Shown here: one piece after another, positions 56,601-64,000 of the stretch
How positions within the stretch are numbered: position 1 is the first letter of the stretch
Layout of the letters: the number at the start of each line of letters is the position of its first letter
Source: Tribonema minus
Taxonomy: Eukaryota > Sar > Xanthophyceae > Tribonematales > Tribonemataceae
Length of the DNA stretch: 64,000 nucleotides
Direction: 5' to 3'
Assembly (NCBI GenBank): GCA_017506865.1
Contig: JAFCMP010000279.1
Location: 558,001-622,000 of the forward strand
The notes under the pieces: model-generated
Told to the model about the DNA's origin: nothing
The model's input: only the letters and a program-made list of their open reading frames with translations
Databases searched by the model: none
Made by a program: the position numbers and the translations under genes

Positions 56601-59600
56601 CGCGATCAGCTGCACGGAGCCCCGTCCCGTTGCGCGCAGTCAGCACACAGGGCCCCCGCCAGTGCTCTTTGCTAGCATCTCTATGTACAGACAGCCGCGC
56701 GAGCGGTGACGGCAGGGGGTAATTGAGGTGCTGGAGAGCCGTGGGGGGGGGGGGGGGGGGGCAATCGGGCAGTTAGGCTGTGTGCTGATGTGTTGCGCGC
56801 ACCGACCAGTCAGCACAGACGGGCCCTCGCCGGTGCCCACTGCCACGGCCTCTGTGTATGTAGCGACGGACGCGCGAGAGGTTACGGCAGGGGGTGACTG
56901 AGGTGCCGGAGAGCCGTGGGGGGGGGCTGCGCAAGCGGGCAGTGCGGATAATGTGCGCTGATGTGATTTTGCTCGGGCGTGAGAACGGCATCAGATGCGG
57001 CTGTATGGTCTTACCCCCCTGCTGGTCGTAGCGTTTCCCCCTGGCCTGGCACCCCCCTCTACCCCCCTCTACATACCCTCCAGGGGGTGTATATAAAAGG
57101 GGGGGGGGGGGCGGGGGACAAATTGTAGCGCAACGGACGGGCGCACTGGCGGTTTCGTGCAAGTACGCATGCTGGCGCATAGGCTTTTGCATGGTCAGAC
57201 TAATATCACACGCTACCAGAATGCAGCTTTGGCGGTGTCGGTGTCGGCGTGAATCAGCTTTCGCGCGAAAAAGCATTGCTTCACCGTCATCGCAGATGAT
57301 ATACGGTTGGGAGGACGGGCACAAGTCGTCATGACATGTCAGTGACCCCGCTAGCTCCAGCTCTCACACACTTCTGAAGTATGGCTCCTTCAATTCTATC
57401 ATACAGTGCTGAAAATGCCGGCCCCTGCAGTTACGCAGTGCATCCGTGCCCTTCCGGAGGTCACACAAAACGGGTGCTCTGCTATTGCGGCCTGTGGGGC
57501 ACGCCCATGACGTACCGGCAATGGTCTCACCAGATCAGCATGTTCAACATGCCAATGCTCGGCGTCGAGTCGGTTGCGTGTGTGGGCATGTAACCTGCCG
57601 TTTGCTGTGAGATAATTCATTTCTGAAGTCAGCATGAGGTAAGGCAGATGTGCGCATGCCGCTCTCGTTGGAAAGACTGTGCACTTGCGGCCTGGTGTGG
57701 CGTGGCGGCCCTCTCTCCGATATCAGAACCAAACAATCCGCCGCACCACCATCACCAACAGGTCTGCAGCACAGCGTGAACGCACCCCACCTAACCTCAA
57801 CCCTAACCCTAACCCTAACCCAACTCCCCCAGGTTGAGGACTATACACCGCACAGTCGAAGCACAGTAGATCGTTTCAGAACAAAGTGTGCGCATTGCAC
57901 ACAACTTCAAGCATGCATACCTACCCCCTTGCCACATTATCCCCCCCCCCCCCCCCCCCAGGCGAAATCGACATCATGGAGCACATCAACTTTGCGGGCT
58001 TCGTCCAGAGCAACATCCACTGGCTCGACCGCGGCGGGAAGAAGAGCGCCATGTCGGCGAACACGTTCACCAGCGAAACGTTCGGGACGGCCTACCATAC
58101 CTACGCCGTGGAGCGCTCCAGCTCGGGACGCATGCTGTTCAGCGTCGATGGGATCCCCTTTGCCTCGCCGACCTGGCCCCCGGTACGTTGCGCTGTTGCG
58201 TTTGACCACTATCAGCGCCTTTTCATTTGAAGTTTAAGTTGAGGTTGAGGCCAGCACTGTTGGGTTCTGTTGGAATATGGACGGTGATTGCTTCTGTCGC
58301 AATCATCTGGTAGGGGGGGGGGGGGGGGGCAGACCCAGTGGTTTCATAGCACGCATCAGGCGTGTTCTCGGGAATGTGTATTATGTGACGGTTTCTTTTC
58401 CACTGGCCGACGGTTACACTCGGCTTTTTGTGTGCTTTTTTATACTGTTCAATCTCGTTGGGTTGTGTGCAGTGTAGTCGATTTGTCGTTGCAGCGTCTG
58501 CAGAGACCGCAGTATAGCATCTAAGCGCATGGCATTGCCTGCAGGAAATGAATGTTGCTTCAAGGTTTGTTGTCCCGTGTTGCCTGAAGCCCAGCGCGTT
58601 GCATCAATAGGCGTCAGCCGGGTGCCCTAGGGTTAGGTTTAGGGTTGAGGTTAGAGTTAGGGTTGGGGAGGGTTAGGATTGGGAGTTGGGGTCGGGGTTG
58701 GTGTCAGGGTGAGAGTTGGCATTGGAGTCATTGTTAAGGTAAGGGTTGAGTTACGGTCAGTGTTACAGCCACTGCGCTTGTGTTCGCAAGCATTCCTAGT
58801 AGCATTTTCCAGGTAGCGGACAGCATTGCTTTTTTTTCGGCCTCATTGAAGCTTGTACTTCTATTCCAATGCGCTTGGCTGCTGCAGGTGGATCCCACCA
58901 AGCCAATATCCCCGTATGATCAGGTGAGTTGGTCGCTGTACACTAATCAGATGTGCAGAGCCAGTCTCGGTTTCTGCAAATGACTTGAGAGGTTCTCAGT
59001 GATCCAAGCACTCTAGAACAATACACACTAGCAGCGCAGTAAAGTGGCTGTTGCTCACACAAAAATATTGCAAATGCGCTGATCTAGTCAACAATGCATA
59101 CGTGCTACTGCTTCTGGAGCACCTGAAAACTGTCGCAAGCAATCACATTTACGAGGTGGCCATCTAGAGATGATGCAGCTGAAATACGTTCATTGGCCAC
59201 AAACATGAGCGACAGATCTGCACTCATTCATGTCGCATGTGTCTCCTCCGGCTATATGCAGCAGTGCTGAAGTTACTTCAGGCCAGCAGTACAAGTGTTT
59301 CCATTGCATGCATGTCAGTTGCAAGATAAAGATCACAGGGGACAAATTGACTGCTGTCCACAAATGACGTGACTCCGCAGCGAACCTAGGGACGCACGAC
59401 GCACACAAGTTGCAGTTGAAGTTGCATCAGACCGTGCCCATCTTCAGCGCGTGTGTGTCACCCCTCTGTGTCTTGCAACAAAAGTTGAAGGCGGCGCTGC
59501 CGTTGCGCCGGCCACGCACGATCGTCCACGCCGCCAGCGATGCCGCACTGTCGAGCAGACATGCAGCCGTTGTTATGATCTGCTCATGAAGCGCACATGC

Positions 59601-61250
59601 AGGGCTCCGCATTGTCTATCATTGATAGGCTATCGACATATGTATTTGCGAGCGCGCGCGCGCTTTCGCAGCGCAGGCGGCAGGCCGTAGGGTTAGGGCT
59701 AACCCTAACCCTAATTCTAACCCTAACCCTAACCCTAAGCTTGTGAGTCCGGCGCGTGTTGGACATGATTACCATAGTGCTATGCAGTCAATGAACGTCC
59801 TGCACTCATTGCCATGTTGTTCACACCGCTCCTCCTGCTGCAGCCATTCGTTATTCTACTGAATTTGGCCATGGGGGGCTCGTTCCCGGGGTTTCCTGAC
59901 CCGCGATCATTCGATGGCGGCTCGCAGCGCATGCTCGTGGATTATGTGAGTACACGATACTTCTAACATATTTGTATTTGAAAGCCTACTGCGAATTGGC
60001 AGTGGGCGCGACTGTTGCCACTTGCTGTAGGCCTACACATAACACAGAAGTCACATCTAGCCCTAGTGTGATGACAGAGTGAGGGCCTGGGACTGGTGCC
60101 ACGCAGCTCATGCTGGTTGATGATACAAGTACGCACAGGTGCTGGCATCGGGGGCTGGAGCATGCCTGAGTGTCGGCTCACTTTGTTATGGAAAGGCCTT
60201 CAGACACGCTTTGGTGCTCAGCAGCTCAGCTTCAGTAAGCCACCTCTGCAAGGCGCCAATATCAGTGAGCTCCACGGATATCACCATGTATCAACGCGTC
60301 ACACAGGGTTACAGTACTACCTATTGTGGCAGCAGCACATGTACTTTTTCACCTCGCTTGAGAAGCGGACGCCATATCATGCACCATGTCATTCGCAACA
60401 CATATGCTCCCATTGAGCTTATGCTTATGCTTATGCGCGCCTTCCCTCTGACCTGCTGGGAGCATACATGAACACCTACTACTACTACGATGCTAAGCTA
60501 CGAGTGGAAATCAAACGAGGCTTCCTCTGCCTCTGCCCCCGAGCCCACTTCACAGCTCTGCCACGAGACTAGGGTGCAGCCAACGAGGGCATGGCTTGAT
60601 GCAATGGCCCCATTTGGAGTGCTGTAGAGAGCGTCCCCCTTATCCTGGCCACTCATGAGCTCCTTCGCCCCCGGCCTGAAGGCGCTCTCCTCATGCACTG
60701 CAAACTCTGAGAGGCTTCCGCCAACTCATTGATGATTGCGCCCGCTTTGCCGCCACCAACGTCACAACAACTAAATGCTGTTGTGGCAAGGGTACAGCAA
60801 TTTGGGAACAGGATGGCGCGCACACACACAGCAGTGCATGCAGCTACCACTGTAGGTATGAGGTAGTAAAGGGGGTGAGGAGAGGGGGCAGACTCCTTGA
60901 TTTGGGCCGGTGCAGTAATGTGATTGGCAATAATTATTATCACCCGGCCGCAGGACGCAGGGCAGGCATAATGATCACCTGCTGGCATTTCCATGTTTAA
61001 TGCCCACTTTTCAGTATTGCTGCTGCTGCGGATGCTGCAGCTCCGCTCAGCCACCCTTCTTGGCAATTGCACTTTCAGTCAAGTATGGACACATCTACAC
61101 ACAGCTGCGTCAAATCGCTTGTGAATTAACATTGCCAAGATTTGGAACATTGGGGAAATCAAGTGGAAACCTGACCGTATTGTGCTTTCTCCGGCCGTTG
61201 TGATGATGCATTGTGCACGGCTGCAGGTCCGCGTGTGGAAGGAAGGCTAG
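53671..61250 (+). CDS. Secreted GH16 beta-glucanase (laminarinase-like), copy B
   Basis: Eight exons of exactly the same lengths and phases as copy A: 53671-53711, 53854-54049, 54664-54950, 56305-56345, 57962-58182, 58888-58923, 59844-59945 and 61227-61250 (315 residues). The signal peptide is MVSTSMLALLLLVSAFSAAR. The active site GEIDIMEH is intact, with CNPGWGNGESQFY, YHTYAVE, LNLAMGGSFPGF and VRVWKEG. Substitutions are modest and mostly conservative, with no stops or frame changes in 948 nt despite strong intron divergence, which argues that both copies are functional. Introns 3 and 4 are enlarged by a minisatellite and telomere-like repeats. Confidence 0.9.
54945..55410 (+). repeat. Donor-junction minisatellite after GH16-B exon 3, with partial exon duplicate
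   Basis: After the exon 3 donor (54951) a partial copy of exon 3 (about 55008-55110, from tgtacgcggacgcg to gatgcccgccac) appears, with a second donor. It is followed by about five more units of 60-70 bp containing tgggcgatgcccgacacgtg, agtgcagtgcggagcgtcac and acttcaagtgtc. Each unit includes the exon end and the GTGAGT donor. Confidence 0.85.
56365..56466 (+). repeat. Interstitial TTAGGG telomeric repeat (GH16-B intron 4)
   Basis: About 15 largely perfect TTAGGG units, the longest telomere-like array in the window. Confidence 0.9.
56736..57112. repeat. G-tract-rich tandem duplication in GH16-B intron 4
   Basis: Two related segments (about 56640-56790 and 56800-56960) share gcgcgcacc/gaccagtcagcaca, ggcccycgccggtgc, cgcgcgag.ggt.acggcaggggg and gaggtgc.ggagagccgtgg followed by a poly(G) run. 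Further G runs occur at about 57096-57115. Confidence 0.7.
57786..57824 (-). repeat. Interstitial CCCTAA repeat (GH16-B intron 4)
   Basis: About four CCCTAA units, in opposite orientation to 56365-56466 in the same intron. Confidence 0.85.
58626..58755 (+). repeat. Degenerate TTAGGG-like repeat (GH16-B intron 5)
   Basis: Starts with near-perfect units (agggttaggtttagggtt) and decays into ggttrgngtt-type repeats. Confidence 0.75.
59686..59742. repeat. Inverted telomeric repeat junction (GH16-B intron 6)
   Basis: gtagggttagggc is followed directly by about seven ctaacc-type units, a head-to-head arrangement of TTAGGG and CCCTAA. Confidence 0.85.
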
Positions 61251-63223
61251 GATGCCAGTGTGTCAGCCCCTGGCTAGCTGGTCAACCACCAATGACCAAC
61301 GCACAGCAGCAGTGGCGGAGCCAGCAGTCATGATGACAGCAATGAACAGCGCGCTGCACAGGTACCATTACCAGTCACGCTTTCAAGTGCCATGTAGTAG
61401 ACATTTCGTGAAAGTTTTGAGAGCTACTTGATGATTGGTTTACCACCCCTGTCTCATCCCTGGCGCCTTTGCGCTAGCCTAAGAGATGACCTGCTCAACG
61501 TAGCTGATGGTTTAAGAATTCTACTGAAAGAGGAGCGCTGACTCTTCTTGCTCATGTCCTATATGAGCGCTGCCACACATGTCCCACGTCCCAAGGTTTT
61601 CATATGCCTACAGGGCAGCTGAGGAAAACACCAGCACCGGTGCTGCACATCCTGTACAGTTTTGCAGCAATATAAATGAGACTTGTTTTGGAACGACATA
61701 TTTGCATGTATGCCCAATGAAGTGTTAGTGTTTGCCTTTGATCCCAAGCTTTTCCAGTGCACAGCGGCTACATTGTCGCGCGTTGCCTTGCCAAAAACAT
61801 CAATGTTTCTCAATTGCCATGTTGGAGTCATTCAGGCTGCCGGAAATGCTCACAGCAAGTGCGTTGTGCAGTTGCAGATGTTTTGCTTCCACTTCATCCA
61901 CGCTTGTCTCTGGCTGGCCTGAATAACGCTGTTGAGGTGTGCAGGGGGTTTCATACCTGCACCATAGTGGACAACAGTGCAGGTCGATGACCGCCCTGTC
62001 CTAAACAAAGGCCGCATGTATGCCGACAGAGCCTGACAAGAAGACACATCAGCCTACTGGTACCCACATGTGTGTATACGTGTCAAAGCAACCACCATTT
62101 TGGGACCTGGATAGTCCCCCAATAACCTTGGCGACTTGGCAAGGCATGTGAATTGACAACACACATTTCACGATTTAACACTAGTACAAGCACATTGGGT
62201 GGGGTGGGGATGCGCTTAGGCGCACCCTGTGTGCACTGGGAGCCAATTGTTAATGGTATGGTGTTATACTGTACATACTCTACATCACACAAGGAGGGTT
62301 CGCCCCTCAAGCAACGATGAATGAAGGACAAGCACGTCACCAGCCACCCGCTCCGGTTGATTTGAATGGTCGCACCACCAGTCGCAGCACCTTAAAGAGA
62401 GAAACGCGTTCCCCACGACCGAGTCATGATGCATGAGAGTTGCCAATGGCCTGAGTTCAGGGCTGAATAAAATCTACTGTGCACAGTCTCAGAAGGGGCA
62501 ACTCGAAACGCCTGTGAGCTGCTGCTACGATGTCGACACTGCTGCGCGGCATGCATGTGCACGCGCACGCACACGCCCCTAAGTCTTCACATACACCATG
62601 GGACCACTGTTGTGCCGCATCATGCCATGATGCACGCGCACGCGCAGCCCAGTTTGTGCAGCTGTGCCAGTCCCAGCAGCATGCCATCTTGCATTCCATA
62701 GTGCACTCCATATGCGCATGCGCCAGCTATCTTCCAATGTTGTCAAGTATGCCTGGGCAGCTGCGGCTCCCGGGGGCACATAGGGCTGCGCACCACACGC
62801 ATGATGCAATGGAATGCCCGTCTGGTTCGATAACGGTGCATCTGGAGCATAATACATGCCCCCCCCTGCCCCCAAAGGCTGGCCAGCACCCACATCGTTC
62901 ACGGCAGCCAGCGGAGCACGGCCATGTACACACGACGCAATTCGCGCGCTTACTGCATAGCAGCGAAGACGACAAGGCGCTTGGCGTCCACGGGTGCCAC
63001 CCTCTGGACAGTGCCGACGCCGCGCTGCCAACTGAGCTGCTGCTCGAATGCTACGTGCTCCGTAATGAACATCTGAGCCTCATGGGCCCTGTACACGACG
63101 TCAGGACGATTTCTCCACTGCAACAATGCCTACAAGGTGCTGCGTATCAAATTACTGCAGGAGTGTTAAGCTGCCTGCGCCAGTAGCAAGGCTCACGGGC
63201 TGCGAGGCCGCCTGCACGCCAGT
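61251..63223. other. Conserved non-coding stretch downstream of GH16-B
   Basis: Partner of 45956-47715. An open frame on the minus strand (62579-63031) is not matched in unit 1, so no gene is called. Confidence 0.45.
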
Positions 63224-63590
63224 GCCCGGAAATGATGAGACTGGCTGAGCGCTTGTGCAGGGTCCTCCTTTACATACCTCAAGGCGCCGCCCATCAAGGT
63301 ATGTATGCTGCCAGAAAATGTGCACTAATCCTTCAGCTCGCATGCACCCGTCCGGCAGTCAATTAGTAGGGTATGGCGTTGCTGAAACCAACTGGCGCAC
63401 CACCGGCCTCCATGCGCGGCCTTACGCAGTATCAGTGTCATGTGCAGTGTCTGGCTGCAGCTAGCATATTCATTGATGTGCGGCACAGCGCACTCAGCGT
63501 TGGCGCAGCTGCCCATTTTCGCTGCTCTCTGGTGACAAAGCTCTCGCAGTGTCAACTGCACATCCGTCACAGCTGACGGTCCATGGGACT
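63224..63590. other. Highly conserved block, partner of 47716-48095
   Basis: See the unit 1 entry. The 63385-63590 half is the best conserved. Confidence 0.35.
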
Positions 63591-63869
63591 CTAGCACCCC
63601 GTCTGAACGGTGTCACCGCCCTGCAGAGTTCAAAACAACCGCTGTGGTGTTGCTGCAGGCGCAAGTACCAGCAGGAGTTCACGTTTGCTTGCTAACGATC
63701 CTTGAGAAAATCCGGTCGATGCAGCTTCTGCGGGGTCGCGGCCGCCAGTATGCAAGTCATCGGCTAGCCGGGTTACTTAGTGCAACGCAGCAACCATCAT
63801 CGCGCCACGCACGACGAACTGCTGTATGACCACTCTGAGCTGAGAAGCCCTTACCAGTCTCCGCTCCTG

Positions 63870-64000
63870 TCGTCAGCGTTTGCAGCATAGGGTTGAAAGC
63901 GCCAATTCTGTCATCTCCTCGGCTGAGCGGCAGCGGCTCTCAAGCGCGACGAAATCCAGGATTCCCATGACGTCTTAATTTAGGGAGGTGCCATTGTCAT
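63870..64000 (+). repeat. Beginning of a third duplication unit
   Basis: Sequence from about 63880 (gcagcatagggttgaaagcg, then caattctgtcatct, ggctctcaagcg and tgacgtcttaa) matches about 50473-50600, the lead-in to unit 2. The array therefore probably continues past the window. The 48.4-50.4 kb interval with the Myb exon and inverted repeat is missing at this junction. Confidence 0.65.

Larger units (their letters stand above)
50640..63815 (+). repeat. Tandem segmental duplication, unit 2
   Basis: Collinear with 36870-48330 in the same orientation. It includes the plastid-type pseudogene, the near-identical block, GH16 copy B and the conserved tail. It is longer than unit 1 mainly through expanded introns 3 and 4 of GH16-B. 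Confidence 0.85.

Overview
The window is nuclear DNA from a eukaryote. It has multi-exon genes with GT-AG introns, a cytosolic ribosomal protein P1 gene, interstitial TTAGGG repeats, nested transposable elements and long intergenic and intronic stretches full of duplications. One gene (35077-37885) starts with a signal-peptide-like leader followed by a transit-peptide-like stretch. Together with secreted GH16 glucanases this suggests an alga with a complex (secondary) plastid, perhaps a haptophyte, stramenopile or similar. The lineage cannot be fixed from this sequence alone.

Region 1 (1-19.6 kb): a weak gene of unknown function (1134-2136) is followed by a TA-flanked MITE-like DNA transposon. 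A 12.4-kb Ty3/Gypsy chromovirus-type LTR retrotransposon on the minus strand is inserted in that MITE. The retrotransposon looks whole, has identical 89-bp LTRs, and its pol frame carries a complete-looking C5-cytosine DNA methyltransferase domain between protease and reverse transcriptase. Downstream is an ankyrin-like gene with one in-frame stop. The first ~780 bp recur at about 18.83-19.57 kb, so this region is a tandem segmental duplication.

Region 2 (20-31 kb): three tandem minus-strand paralogues encode small dehydrin-like proteins (serine tract plus acid pair, then a K-segment-like motif). They share exon layout and phases. A 368-bp hAT-type MITE lies between the first two by coordinate.

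Region 3 (31.9-37.9 kb): a minus-strand ribosomal protein P1 gene with an unusual C-terminus and a duplicated last-exon acceptor lies head to head, across a 287-bp shared promoter region, with a plus-strand gene for a small conserved protein that is probably plastid-targeted.

Region 4 (36.9-64 kb): a large tandem duplication of roughly 11-13 kb units. Each unit holds the 3' exons of the plastid-type gene, a block of about 1.1 kb that is almost identical between copies, and an eight-exon secreted GH16 glucanase gene with all exon lengths and phases conserved. A Myb/SANT exon and a gene-bearing inverted repeat lie between the units. A third unit appears to begin at about 63.87 kb.

A theme runs across unrelated genes: short tandem duplications repeatedly include exon-intron boundaries (GH16 exon 3 donor, dehydrin-like exon 2 donor, P1 last-exon acceptor). 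Several acceptors have pure poly(C) in place of a mixed pyrimidine tract.
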